From Tubulanus polymorphus (taxonomy: Eukaryota; Nemertea; Palaeonemertea; Tubulaniformes; Tubulanidae), in assembly GCF_964204645.1 (NCBI RefSeq), contig NC_134031.1, positions 8,968,501-9,032,500 of the forward strand: 64,000 nucleotides of DNA. The letters run 5' to 3'. Under the pieces are notes generated by a model that saw only the letters and a program-made list of their open reading frames with translations, made no database searches and had not been told where the DNA came from. Shown in pieces: positions 24,101 to 39,100 of this stretch (positions are counted from its first letter, which is position 1; the number at the start of each line of letters is the position of its first letter). A program made the translations under genes and the position numbers.

Positions 24101-27100
24101 ATGACAATTTAGGCCATAAAAAAAGGTCATAAGACGGTCATCTCGTGTCCGATCAACCAAATTTTTCTTGATGAGCCCTGGGATGATACATATACATCGA
24201 AAGATCAAGATTATTGGGGCACCTTTTCCCTGAAAAACATAACAAGAGCCCTAAGGGGCACTATGGCCAGCTTTTCATAAAATGGCAAATGATGCATTCT
24301 GTGGGTTACATTTGTCAAAATACACTCTCAGCTCAGAGTTATAACCTATAATTTACACAATACAATTGTGTTTTCATAAGTACCACAGACAGCCACTGGA
24401 GCATGCAGGAACCCACAGATAAATCTTTACCCCTAGTCTTAGTGATTTGAATGTGGAATAGAATTGAACTTTCTGAAATTTGCTCAATTAAACAAAATTG
24501 AATTGATTCGATATTTTAATTGTTCATTAAAGTAAAATTGAATTGGATTTGATATTTTTTGCAGAATGAAATTTGATTGAATTTGCAGTTTGAGCACATG
24601 GCTAATTAACATATCAAGGTCATCCATCCGATTTGAGAAAAAGCTATTTTTCTTGGACTTGGCATAATTTTCAATGATATTTTCTGTAGCGCAAATAAAA
24701 ACATTCCTCCAAAAAACCAAACAATTTACAGAAATTGATCTTGAAATACAATTCTTAAATCTTAGAATAAAACCCTGAAGTAAAACAGTACTTGATACCG
24801 CGGGTTCACGTGAACACCTGCTGATCTCTGCGGCTAAGCCAATCATAGAGGAGTCTTTGCATTCTGATTGGCATTTTAAAACCGATATTTTTGCGATCAG
24901 ATTTTTGTGAAAAAGCTCATATAAATTTTAACGAGGCCCTTTTTCAAAATTCAGCTCTGTAGGATAAGGAGAATGGATAATACTTTAATGAATGATTTGT
25001 ATGAATATATGCTCAGTTGCACAGTCAAAGGGCCTTAGCTCTGGAAACCATGTCATTTAAATTTGCTCCATTTGTATAGTAATAATAGGCTCAGCCTATG
25101 GCTGGCCTAAAAATGTGAAACAAAAATGGCCATATCTGACAGGACCAGTTATTGGGCTGTAGATGTGTCTAGAGTAGATACATGTATAGTCATGTCTTGA
25201 TATACCACCAACATTGGTTTTAATGGCAGTATATGTCGAGATTCAATTATAACAGTCCCTTAGTGCTACATTTATGGTGAACTGAGCATGGTTGAGGCTG
25301 CATTAGCCCTGGTTACAGACCATTTACTCATACTATGTACATGCAGTATATCATAGCATTGCAGTTCAGCCTTCTATGAAAGTTTTCAAAATCTGCCATT
25401 TTGTGTGTGACCTGGTCCATCAAAGGATATCCCATTTTTGGGATCGAAACCTCATTGGAATGCGAAGATTTGCCACTTTTATCTATCTGACTGGACTTAA
25501 ACAATAATGGCCAACTATGCTATGTTTAGTGTACGCTGTGAATGTGACATCAAGTGACAATCAATAACTCGTGGGTCTCAGAGAATAATAATTATTGAGG
25601 CTATAGGCCATGGACTCTAAAACGCAGTCAATGGTAGTAGCCTTCTGAATGTAGGGAAATAATGTCCCCGGAAAAAATGTCTCATTATGTAGAAAAAATG
25701 TCCCAGTCTATTATTACTAATTTAGTAAATTTCCCACTGAAATAACACCAAAGAGCAAACTTGGTAATTGTGTAAATTGCACACTAACCATGAAAAATAA
25801 TTCATTGAGTGACCATTTATTCATTGAGGATTATAGGCCCAGAATATTGACATTAATTAATTTTGCCTATTGAGAACATGTGAACTCAAACATGATACGT
25901 CAACTTTAAGAAGATTTTAAATCTATAATACATATAATTAAATCAAAGTAGAGCCATTTTTTGTTATCAAATGTTAAAATTGTAATTAAAATGTATTACC
26001 AAGTTTGTTCTCTGGTGTTATTATGATGTGAAATTAACTACATGAGCAAGTTAGTAATGATAGGCTGGGACATTTTTTCCGGGGACATATTTTCCACAGG
26101 ACATTTTTTTCTGGGGACATATTTTCCGGGATATTTTTTCCGGGGACATTTTTACCGTATACCTAGCCTACTATGTACGTAGTTGTTTACAGACAGGCTA
26201 TACAATTTAAATTCAATACACTTAGAGCGGAGAACAGAATTACTGGTTATGATCATCTTCTTTGACCTTCCGATGCAGATGAGTTGGCTGTGATACAAGT
26301 GGGTTGGACATTTCAGGGTTTCTATCACGCCATATAGGCGTAGGTGAATCAATAATTTTAAGAGAAAATTCATCTATGCATCCGAAAAAATGAATGTATA
26401 TCATATCTATTACATCTAAAGATCAATTGTAGCCAGCCTATTCATGAAAATTCTTATTATCATATTAGCGGTATTCAATGAGTTAACTACCCATACCAGT
26501 AAGAAATGTTATTTTTTCGATAAACACTGAACTTGAATGTATGGTTTCGAAAAAAGAATAACAGGTGCGTGATTCTTCTGAATGCACACTGACTATTTGC
26601 TATGCGCATGACGTATTATGGGCTAAACAGCTAATACGTGGACTTGTACATTTAGCAAGTATTTTATCCGTGACAGTAGATAATTTTTTTATATTTCAAA
26701 ATCGAAATTAATATTTTGCCAGGTCATTTTTAGCTAAGAAAAGATATATCTGTAGATATTTCCTCAATTAATGGATCTAAACTTAGTCTTTGTCACCTTT
26801 ACCCAGTTTTGGCAGCTCAAGCAGGCTGTCTCGTTTATTGAGTATAGCCGCGTTCACATTAGATTCTGCGCTTATGATGTACCGTATTTCGCTGGTGCCA
26901 AATCCACCAAAATACAGCGCTTACACAGCCATTTACGTTCACATGTAGAGTCGGCAATTCGGCACTCAGTAAGCCCAGTATAGTAGTCACCCAGTGTGGC
27001 AATAGAGGGGGGTGTAATTAGTTTTTAGTGTATTTTACTATAAGGATGTTAATACGTTAATGAATCTGCGTTCACACTACAGAAAATACGCGGCCAGCTC

Positions 27101-30100
27101 AGTGCCGTACTGAGATCGGTTTTTCGGTGCGAATCGTAATAAGCCGCATATTTCAGTACGGAACTGAATAAGCCGCGAATAATTTCCTAGTGTGAACCCT
27201 TAGTAATGTACTGAAATCCTAGTCTGAACGCAGTTTATTTCTTATGTTCAACAACTGGCACTATTTTTGAACAAGTTATGTAATAGCTATATAAATAACT
27301 CTCAACTCACCTGCCCTCGCAACTAGTTTAGCTCTCCTCAGGTAATTAGTGTGTAATTTGTCATTAAGATTTGGATGAACCAATCGCTAGAAGTTTTGGT
27401 CACTAATTACTTGATGGGAGTGTCTTAATCAACTTGGTTTTGGGCAGCACAGATTTGATCACTCTGTGCCTGCTATCCAATTGATTGAGACATCAAATAA
27501 ACTGGTATTAGTAAATTCAATGGTTCGAATTTTCAGGTGAGTGACCTCCATTTTTCATAGTTAAATCTTATAGGCCTATATATTCAATGTATACTTTTTA
27601 TCCAATTATTATCACTGTGTGCCCGCTATCCAACTGATTGAGACGTCAAATTAACTGGTATTAGTAAATTAATTCAATAGTTTGAATTTTCAGTTCTGCG
27701 AAATTAGCAACACCCAAAAACAGCCCTGAGAGCCATTGTAATGAACAGCCACTGTAGCTGGCAGTAACAAATACCTCAGATCAATCTTTTCCCTGTGGTC
27801 TCATTGATTTGAATGCGGAATAGAATTGAATTTTCTGAAATTTGCTCAATAAAACAAAATTGAATTGATTCGATATTTTAATTGTTCATTAAAGTAAAAT
27901 TGAATTGGATTTGATATTTTTTGCAGAATAAAATTTGATTGAAATTGTTTGAGCACATGGCTAATTAGCATATCAAGGTCGTCCATGCGATTTGAGAAAA
28001 CGCTATTTTTCCCGGACTGCATAATTTTCAATATTTAAAATAAAAAATATTCCTCCCAAAATATAAATCAACAAAAAATTTCACAGAAATCGATTTTGAA
28101 ATACAATTCTAAATCTTAAAATAAAACCCGGAAGTAAAACAGTTGACGATACCGCGGGTTAAAGTGAACACCTGCTGATCTCTGCGGCTATTTAACAACA
28201 CTAAATGTCCATGATAATTGTTGTATACTTTTGAACTATATTCTATATTCCTTTAATGTTTGTTTACTTGCAATAGCTCTTTGTTTCTTGAGACAGTTTG
28301 TCTGTGTCTAATGCCTTAATTGTTGTTTGCCTCACTGTCATGTCACTACTCATCACCTTTGTTTTTGTATCATTTTCCATGTCTCCACCTTTCGTATCTC
28401 AATGTATATAAATAGTTTGTGTGTAAAAATAAGTCAGTGCCAGTTTTGGTATTCCAAGCTGTGAGTTAAGTCTCACTCTCTTTGCTCTGTTCCGGATTTC
28501 CGATGTTGACCATTTTTCGAGAATAGGACAGAAAATCATAGAGGAGTCTTTACTTTCTGATTGTCATTTTGAAACAGATATCTTTGCGTTTAGATTTTCG
28601 AGAAAAAGCTCATATAAATTTTAACGAGGCCCTTTTTCATAATTCAGCTTCGTAGGATTTGGAGAATGGATAATGCTTTAATGAATGATTTGTATGAATA
28701 CATGCTCAGTTGCACAGTCAAAGGGCCTTAGCTCTGGAAACCATGCCATTTAAATTTACTCCATTTGTAGGCCTTTAGTAATAGGCTCAGCCTACAGCTG
28801 GCCTTAAAACAAAAGCTATTTAAGGCTACACTTGATCTTTAAGAGAGCATTCCTTTATGTACGCTTACTATCAAACAAAATTTAGCAATTTTTTTCAAAT
28901 ACTTTCTTCGGAATACGCGTAAGTCGGACAAAAAATAACAGTCCCGAGTGATCCGATTCATGCCTACTCTATAAAAATCCTGGCAGTTTATCGGGAGTTG
29001 GTATAATATTGGGACATGGGCTAAACAAAATATCAAGACAATCGATTGAAGCATCTTCAAAACTTCCAGAATAACTGGATTCTGTTGATATCCATCAACG
29101 GGCAAACGAGTAAACACAAAAAGTGAATGCAATAGCCCACTGGTATTAGTCCCAAGAAGGCTAAAAATTAGTGTCCATCAGTTTGCATGAGATCAATTTT
29201 TGTGTATTCTAAAGCATATATTCATTCTACAAATGTTTCAGCTTCAAACTGTTGATAAAATGCAGAGTGGTTCCCTAACTAAGTGAATTTACTACATTTT
29301 CTAAACCTCTGTCATCAACATGAGATTTCCTTAAATTTCTCTTTCCTATAATAGCTTCTGATTGGAGATGTAATGTGAAATTGCGGTGTCGTCATATCGC
29401 GGAACAACGGAATCGCAGAATTTGAAAAAAAAAACACGGAATTTCTTCATTTTCACTTTTAACAGAAACTGTGTTTTCCCGTGGGGATACCCATTGTCGG
29501 ACGAGGCACCGGACTGATCGATGCACTGAGTTAGGTTTGAATCCCATTATTTGCAGGCTATTTCATCGGAAATTATGCGATTACGTTGACTGGCTGCCAG
29601 CTGCAACCTGCAGCAGCAGACAGAATCAAATAGGAAAAAGAGACAACCTAGGCGAAGTTTGGTTAGTCGACTTTTTGCGAACTTCAGAACGAATATTGTC
29701 AGTTGAATTTGAGCACCGTTCGCAGTATGTCGGCCCCGCCATAGTTCTACGTGGTTCCAAACAAGTACCGATTTAGTAATAAGATATAAGATTCTTATTT
29801 GATTCAAATAATCAGCACGTAGGAACAAATATGTAATTGCAGTCATTAAGAAAACCGGCGGCATCTAAAAAAACGAAACTATTTTATCATCTCTAATATC
29901 ATTTAATTTTCATTAACTTTCCCAGATACACTACATTTGTAACAAATGGGATTAAGACGGTCCATATTATAATCATTTTTATAAGTACGCTTCTATATCA
30001 TAATCATTATTTTCATTATATCTATTAATCGTATCGAAATATTAGTATGCAATCATCTTAGGAAAAGATATCTGAGTTTTTAGATTATGTAAAATGTTAT

Positions 30101-33100
30101 TGTATCAAAAGTTAGATTTATTAATTATGTAGTTTGTGTCACTGAGTATGGCAGTTGACAACGCCTGTCTTTGCTCATACTCAGACCTTACGGCTCCTCC
30201 TGTATTGTCTCTAGTTGAGAACCCGGAACTATTTTAACAATGAGTATCTGTTAGTTTGTGTTCTGTTTATTTTTTGGGGTTCCTAGGTGACCCTAGCTGA
30301 CCTATCAGGGCTCGAGCTCTGCCTGTGTTCAACCAATCAGCGTTGGTGTTCAGTGGGTTGGGGAAATCAATGTGGGGACCCAAACTCGGGTTGAAAAACT
30401 CAGTCGATTTCCGGAACTCACCGTGAACTAGTTAAAATAAATACAGAGATATACATTATATTACATCTATGAAATATTGTTATTTTTAGCTTCTACCTCT
30501 CGTTCCTCTGAGCTTCGTTCCTCTGGCAACCAGATAATAATTTGGTTGCTATAAACTCGCCTATAACAATGTAGAAACACAACACACATGAACAATCCTA
30601 AAGCCAGAATGAAACATACATAATGTCCATTTATTCACCGATATTATTTGATTCCTTTAGTATAGTACAGCGATTCTCTGCATCACAGATTGAGTTGTTG
30701 ACTGGCGATATAATGAATTATCACATACTGGTACCCGTTTATGAAAACATGTGTCCAATGCCTTCTCCGACAATGGGAAAACCTGGTTACTAATTATAGT
30801 GAAAATGAAGAAATTCTGTGTGTTTGAAAAATTCTGCGATTCCGTTGTTCTGCGATATGACAAGACCGGTGCGATTGTGCTTCTGTCCATTAGATTGAAA
30901 ATACTGTAATACAAATCCTACAATCTGAACTCGGATCATGCGCTAATCTAACTAGTTAAGCATTTTGAAAGCCCTGAAGGTTTTGATCAGTCCAACGAAG
31001 AATAAGAGCAAACCCTGAACCCAACAAGTATCTAGTCTACACATAATGAACTTCAATACCTCCTGACTTCCCAATTTAGCATGAAAATAGCGAAAAAACC
31101 ATGATTTGTATCGTAATGATTTGTATCAGATTCTTTAAGTTATACATTTTTCAAAATCAATATTTACAAGTCACGTTAACACTACCATTTAGTTGTCTGT
31201 TCTGAATTAAGAATGGACCAAATCAGAATGCGCATTGACATAGGTAGTTATCACTGTTCCCACGAGATGTCGCCTTGATTATACCGAGTTTCATCTACTG
31301 ATACAAAATGTCATCTAACGTTCGTAAGCATACCAAAAATACTTTCACAATTATGAATAAATTGTTTTTGGGATCAAATATGACTGACTTGATGCGGTTA
31401 CTTTCAAAATAAATCGGAAGGCCTTATTTTTGATAGCTTGGTTTACGGGACCCGCCTCCCGAAATTTGAAGAAAAGTCAAATAAAAAAATTTTTTCTAAA
31501 TTTTTATTCCTGTCTGTGGAACAAATTCAGTGGAAAAACGAGGAAAAAAAAGTTTTTCACCTCCGCCGAATGAGAATCCTGGCTTGAATGATGACAAAAT
31601 TGAAAAACACAAGGTTCTTTTTTGATCACAGTTTACAGAATTCGAAGTTTCCAAGAATCATTTGTTTGGAGATATGTATATTGCCCTATCAACAGTTGCC
31701 TCTTCCTTCAAAAAGTGATCTTATCTCACTGAGGGAATTCTTTAAAGATTTTTTTCCTCCTCCGAAATGATATTTTAATAGGTCTACCCCGTAATCCAAG
31801 CTATTAAAAAAAAAGTCCATAGAATCAACAAACACTTATGGAACATCAATGATATCTACCGCAGAGATTCACTAAAATTCAAACATAGACCCAATTTTTG
31901 TTCACACCCACATCCAGGCCTGGATCCGTCTCTTAGGTCAGACCAAATAGGCCTGTTCTAAAATGGAATGGAACAATTTCAGAACAAACTAAATGCTTAC
32001 GCCAGTCTTAATTGGAATGTACCACATTGAGACCATTCTAAACAATGTAGTGTAAACGCTGCTAGACACCATCTCAAGTTCACTATGAATAAAGTTGTGA
32101 GCTTGTTTATTTCTACTACCGGTAATTATTGGATGACAAGAGTGATGAACACTGTTGAACAGTGGGTTACAGGCGATATTGTTTCGTGGAACTTTTTTAT
32201 AAAAGGTTCTTTTCACTCACTGAAACAGCAAGCCGCAAAGCGGGGCAGTCTGAGTGGACGCCAATTGTGTGCTGGGTGGACAACCCCCTCAAATTTTCGG
32301 GAAATTATATAAAAAATTTAACTATTTAAACTATTTAAAAATCATCTAAAAATACATTTGAAAGATGTGTTTTGAGAGGCTCTAGATAACCAAATTGAGA
32401 CTAATCATTTTGTGCTTAAATATACTATATGGCAGACGAAATTGAGCGGAGCTCAGGGAGAAATGATTGTGTTGACCAAAATCCACCCAGTCCCACCGGC
32501 CACTCCTAACATGTTATTATAAACTCAATAACGAGGACTTGAACTTATGAACAATATGGGATTCACAGGCTAAAAATTTTTGCGACATCAAATAAATTAT
32601 ACATTACCTTAATTCATAGAAATGTTAATGCATTGGTGTAACACATAAGGCCTTTAATACTATCACATTTAAATGGGATACAAAATAAATTAAACTGTTA
32701 GTAGAATGCTTCATTTACCTGCACAGTTTTCATGTCACCTTCCAGGAAGTTTTTCAGGGGTGTTAAGAAATTTCCATGTGCATTGTTGATATATTCCTTT
32801 TGAGCCAGACCTATTCTCATCTCTGCTTGGCCACACTTTATCAATGCATTTCCTTATCAAATGAATAAGGATAACATTGTTAACAAAAACATACACTGGT
32901 AATAATCAATTGAATTAATTAATCAAGATACATTTTTTTTTTACTTTACATCACAGGTTAATATATATCCAGACCCATGTTTTTGACTGGTCGCATTTGA
33001 AGGAGGATTTAAGGCCCTCCCTGAGAGAATTTTGAAGCTGTGATGTTCTGAGCAAATGAACAAATCTAATAAAGGTCTACAAACTATCATTTTTTAAAGT

Positions 33101-36100
33101 CGAGTGCAAGGTTTCTGCTTCCAACTAGGCCTCTAGCCTGTCAACATTACCTGCGACAGCGTTTTCATGCGGGTAAATCTATATGCCCCTCTCAACTTAA
33201 GTATAAAAATCTAATTAAGGACTACCAGTCCAGTCGGACCAACTGAATACATTTTACTTTAGAGCACAAAAAATCTGTTCTGAGATTTACAATAACGATG
33301 AATTCTTGGTGCACTGTGTAGTAAGCATAGATGTTCAACTCTGATATGGTTATGGCATCACTGGCAAAGCCTGGTGAAGGGCTTTCCCTTTTTCAATGCT
33401 AAACTACCTTAATATTATTTCTAATAATCAAAATACCTAATTCAAAGGAAATAGCACTTTTTGCATAAAAATAATGCCAAATATCTGCATTTCTTTTAAA
33501 CGGCAAAACTTAAATAGGTGACAATTGGAACTATTTAATATCCGGCGTTGAAACATACATACCCGCTAAGCAGTGCGATTAGCACGCACAATAGGGAGCC
33601 TTTATTGATTATTAGAAAAGTGAGGCAACTTGCTGAACTGATCAGTTGATGGTGCAAATAATACTGTCACCCGTAATGATTGTAATAATACTACGGCACT
33701 TTAATCCCTTAAGGCTAAGGCTCTTTTTCGAACCTAAAAATCCGAAACCAACAAAAACTGGACCTACACTAGCAATACCCGATCGGCCGATGGAAATATT
33801 AGGCCTAAACGAAATAGATAGGTATCATTTACTTTTGACAAAAATGTTTAAGAGACTGCTTAATAACTGCTTGCTTGCATAAAATCTGCGAAGGTTTGAG
33901 CAACTTACAAAGTCTGTAACCGTATGTGTGTTTCCTAACTAAACTAGGGGTCCAGGGACACCATGCCCACTTGGGAAGTGGTTTCAAATGCTTAACAATC
34001 TAACAATTTCAATACATAACACCCCCTAGTGACCATATACAAAAACCAATGACCTTGAAACCCACCACAATCATAGAACATGTCAGCAGGTATGATTTTG
34101 TAATTGATTGTGATAACAAAATATGCCTCGTTACCAATTTAATACGGATATACTAAGTAATTCAACTATTCAACGCCCCTGGTGACCATATGCAAAACCC
34201 AATGACCTTAAAACTCACCACAAATGTAGTACATGTCATGAAATAAAACTTTGCAATCGATCATGGTAACAAAATATGCCTAGGTACCAATCTAATAAGG
34301 AAATACTAAGCTTTTCTACTATTGAACGCTCCCTGGTAACTATATGGAATAACTAATGTCCTTAAAAACTCACCACAATCATAGACGATGTCATGAACTA
34401 CAACTTTGCAATTGATCATGGTAACAAAATTTGCTTAGGTACCAATCTAATAAGAAATACTCAGTTATTCTACTATTCAACGCCCCCTTGTGACCATATA
34501 AAATAACTAATGTCCTTAAAACTCACCAAAATCATGGAAGATGTCATGAGCTACAACTTTGCAATTGATTGTGGTAACAAAATATGCATAGGTACAAATA
34601 TAATATCGAAATACTAAGTTATTGCATTATTCAACGCCCCCTGGTGGTCGAACACAAAAACCAATGACCTTGAAACTCACCAAAATCATAGAACACATTA
34701 TGGGCTACAACTTTCCAATTGAATATAGTAACACAATATGCTTAGGTATGAATATAATGCGGAAAAACTATTTCCCACCTACGAATGAGTACTGATGACA
34801 CCAAGATGGCCGCCAATTGTGTCATAATTGGCTGATCAAAAATACCTTTCTCAGGTATAAATCCCTTTCCAAAGAATACCCATCACAAATTGCAATGAGA
34901 AATGGCAAACCAGTAGAAGCTAGAGGACTTAGAATATTGGCCAAAATTCACATTTTTGGCACTAAAAAGGTCATAGGACGGCCATCCCGAGTCAGGTCGA
35001 CCCAATTTTTCTTATGCTGATGGGCCCTTGGTAGATTCATATATAAACCAAAGATCAAGGTAAAACTTTAAAAATGTGTAAAAAGTGCTGATTTTGGCGA
35101 ACAACAATGGCTGCCAGTCGGCCATGTTGAATCTGACAGGGCCAGTTTTTGGGCTGTAGATGTGTCTAGGGTAGAACGGACGAACGAAAAGTGAACGGTA
35201 AAAATCAAGCAAGCGGTAAAGGCAAGCAAGCCCATGAAAATAGCACGTAAAGTGGGAAAGTGTATATTTAGAGTCTAATAGCTTATGGCCACCAATCAGC
35301 CATCTCAAATGCGATGACCACCGAAATTGAAAGAGTTTTAAAGCTATATTCAATCACCAAGGCACTTCATACACATACAACTATGGCTGGAAATTGAAAA
35401 TTGGAAATAAACCAATTCCCAGGGACGCTGTTGTATATCTATGTAAATGCTTAACAGTACCCAAGTATATGGAACCATGATTCATTGTATCCTTTATTGA
35501 TGACATTGATTTTCCTTATGATCAATTTAATTTCGGTCATCAAGCATTGAGTGAAAGACAAGCCACTGATGAGCCCTATATTTCTGAGGCAGATTATTAC
35601 TTTTCTATATAAGTTCTAGTTGCTTTTGTAAAACCACTAACAAATTGGGTTTTTTTTAATCAAATAACCATCAAACAACACTACATGTTTTTATTGGTAG
35701 TCAGCCATTGTTACTGCCAGCTCTCAATGATAATAGGTAGGAGTAAATGTAGTTCCAATCATTGTCGTCTCATGCTAATTTATGCAGGCCTAACTTATGG
35801 GCAAAAAATTCTAAAAATGGCAAGGAGTAGGCCTATTTTAATCGCAATTTTCAACTGAGATCTTCAATGAGTGTATCTGTTTGTGTACACACTGGAGTGT
35901 GTGATGCCCCCCCCCCCCCCGGATATGTCATCAATGTTTACATGCCTCACTTTGGAATTTTCAGCTCTCATCTGATGGAAATTCTGCTGATAACAGTATT
36001 AAAATCGTTGTATACAAGAATATATCGTTGTATAGGAAGAATTGGAAATTTCAACTAGCATTATGCTAAACAACAAGAGTAGAAATGAATGGCCAATTAT

Positions 36101-39100
36101 AATTTTTTTCCTGCAGTTCCCCTTTAACTCATTCGAATTATCTCCGAAGTTAATTCCGAATTAGCTTCCCATAATGAATTAGCCCTACAAAACGAACAAA
36201 GTTTCATTCATAAACGCCCCATTGCCAAGTATTTTAAGCTTTTTTGGAGGTAAAGAAAGATCGAATTCTGTCATTTCGCATTTTCTTTGAACTCTTTTTC
36301 TCCAATGCGATTTTCAATAAATTCTAAAAATGTATAGGTCTAATAAAATAAATATCTCCATAACTGAAATTGTCAACTAATTTGAGTTTCGTCGTTGTTT
36401 ATGTTCGAGTCACGCTCTAAAAAAGAGTGCAGTAGCCTGCAGATCTTAGTGGTAACTAATTCGAATTTGCCAATCTAATCCTGCTCCGTAGTAGCACTAG
36501 ATTTTCGGGTAAAACTAATTCGAATTAAAGTTAATTCGCGTTTGTGAAACGGGCATCAAAAATCAACCTCAAAATTTTAATTCGGATTAGCAAACTAACC
36601 CAAATTAGAGGCTTAATCCCCGTTCGTGAAACCGGGCTCCACCAGAGTGGTACTTTGAATATGTGAGTATGAGCTCTTGTTCTGATTAAAAACAAAATCT
36701 AAGAGCTATGGGCTACATTACCTAAACTAAAAAGTCAGAGCAAACAATTCATTAATTATTCAATTCTTAAGTTCCCTCAAGAATTTAATTTGAAACAGCA
36801 CTTACCATATGAAGTTCCAGGTCCAAATTCATTGCCAGCGTCCACCATAAATTGTCCAAGTTGTTCTTCATTAGTGACAAGATCTCTTTTCTTTTTATCC
36901 ACTTTCTCATAAATCAACTGTTCGTAACGAATGCCTGTACGAATAAAATATTGTATCAAAATTCAAATTCATTTAAAAGGCAAAGAAGTTCTGCACAAAA
37001 TCTAATAGCTACTAGATTCAAAGACATCTAGGGGGATCTGTGCATTCAAGTATAGACCGGGCCTATAGTTAAAAAAAGCCTAACATGTCACCACTTGAAC
37101 CAAGAAGACGAGAAAAATCCCACAATAATATAACAAAGCGACAGTTTATGACATTTTTTCTCACATTGTATCATATTTTATCTATCATATATTCCCATTT
37201 ATCAGATTTTGTAATCGATTATATAATAATGAAATTGATTTTATAGTGGATGTACCGAGTTTTATATCCATCAAAATGTGGATATTCGTTGTCTTGGAAC
37301 AATAACAGTTCAGTATTTTGATAGTTAAGTATTTCGAAACTTTTCCCGTGGGCAGCAACACAATGTTGTTATCTGCTGCAAACGAAATCCAGGGGGTCAG
37401 TCATCTGGCCTCCATTAAGCTGCTTTAAGATGTGTGTAAACATCCTCTGCCCTCTCTGCCGAAAATAGTCCTCGTATGCAATTTTGTTATAACTGTTTCA
37501 TATCAAAGCGACAACTTAGAATTTTGACCAGGCAACGAGTATCCACCAATTATCTTTAACCAGTTTTTGTTTTTGACCAATCAGAAGAATTGGGGTTGGT
37601 GGATTGTGGAAGGTGAGATGGGGACCCAAGATCGGTCTTGGGTCACATTTGCCTTCCACGATTCGAGAAATAAACAGCTTTAGCTTTGGAATTATACACT
37701 ATCATACTATAACTACGGATATTGTTACATTATATATTTTAAAGGTAAGAAGACTTTGTTTTTAAATCTATCAATTTTGAAGATAACTGAATTGACATTG
37801 ATAATTATGAAGTCATATTATTCATAGTGGATTATGATTGAAATATTAGAGAGAAGAATATATCAGTCAGAGTTGAGCACACGCCGCTCTACCTTAAGTT
37901 GGCTAAAAGTCTATGATGCTTACTAGCTCACGTCCGCTAGTTGGTCAAGACCGATCTGAATTAAGATTAACGTATATAACGAATGTTAGTTTCATTACTA
38001 CGATTATAATAGAAAGAGATCAAATGACTGTAGTGTCGCAAATAGTTGCATGAATATCTATATGTATATCAAACAATTCCTACTATCATATGAAATATTG
38101 TAACTCATTTGCCTTCCACGATTCGAGAAATAAACAGCTTTAGCTTTGGAATTATACACTATCATACTATAACTACGGATATTGTTACATTATATATTTT
38201 AAAGGTACCGAGCTTAGTTCCCCGAGCACCGGCTTTCGTTAGGGTGCTATAATAACAAAGCCAAAATTGAACAAGAAAATTAATTTTAATAAATTATTTG
38301 ACGCCTGCGAAAAATGTAGAATTTCTGGGATAAATGTGGAATTGCAAATTTGAAATCGATGTTTTAAGAAATTTGGGCAATTATGAGATTTGGCGATTGG
38401 GTAGATGATACAGGTCTTCGACTGTACTGATTTTAGTGGTTTAATTTCTTTTATTGAAAATTGTCAATGCAACTTCATTGCCTCCATCGTTGAAGAAAGA
38501 GCTCTACTGATGTCTGCTTCATCATGACTTCGGGCATATCGTGTAGCCTAGCCAGCCTCATCTGGGTGAGTTCATCATCGAGAAAAAAGGGGGGTCGCAA
38601 ATCCTAAAAGCACGAAGAAATAATCCCTGCAGGGATTATTTCTTCGTGCTTTTAGGATTTGCTTTTAGGATTTGCGACCCCCTTTTTCTCGATGATGAAC
38701 TCACCCAGATCAGGAATTCCCTTTATAAGTTAGCTTATCCAATCAACGTTTTGAATAAAGCTCTTTTTCGAGCCCGTCGCAACCATTTTCGAATTCTCGA
38801 GTTTGCGCCCTCAGAAACAGCCCATTGTCGTACCTTATGTTCCTTTTTTGGAAAAATCAAAAAACCCCCTTCATCTCCATAACAAACAGCTTGTTTTCAC
38901 TTACAATAATAAACTTAGCCATAACTTAACTCACAACTCCTGCAAAACGGAACCTTTGAACATTGGTGTATACAAAATACCTTGTAAAGTATGTAATAAA
39001 ATATACATTGGTGAAACTGGGCGTGATTTGAAAAAGCGCCTCAGAGAACAAAGAAGTGACGTAAAAAATTTCAAACCCGAGAGTGGGGTAGCTAATCACG

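Noticed and set aside
24484-24846. Minus-strand frame of 120 codons whose end is conserved at 27846-28031 and (as part of a plus frame) 63096-63341
   Set aside because: The similarity is simply that of family S copies. The residues are those of an AT-rich repeat, there is no start or domain, and frames break outside the shared DNA.
35898-35911. C-homopolymer as a G-quadruplex element
   Set aside because: A single uninterrupted run. No four-tract arrangement.
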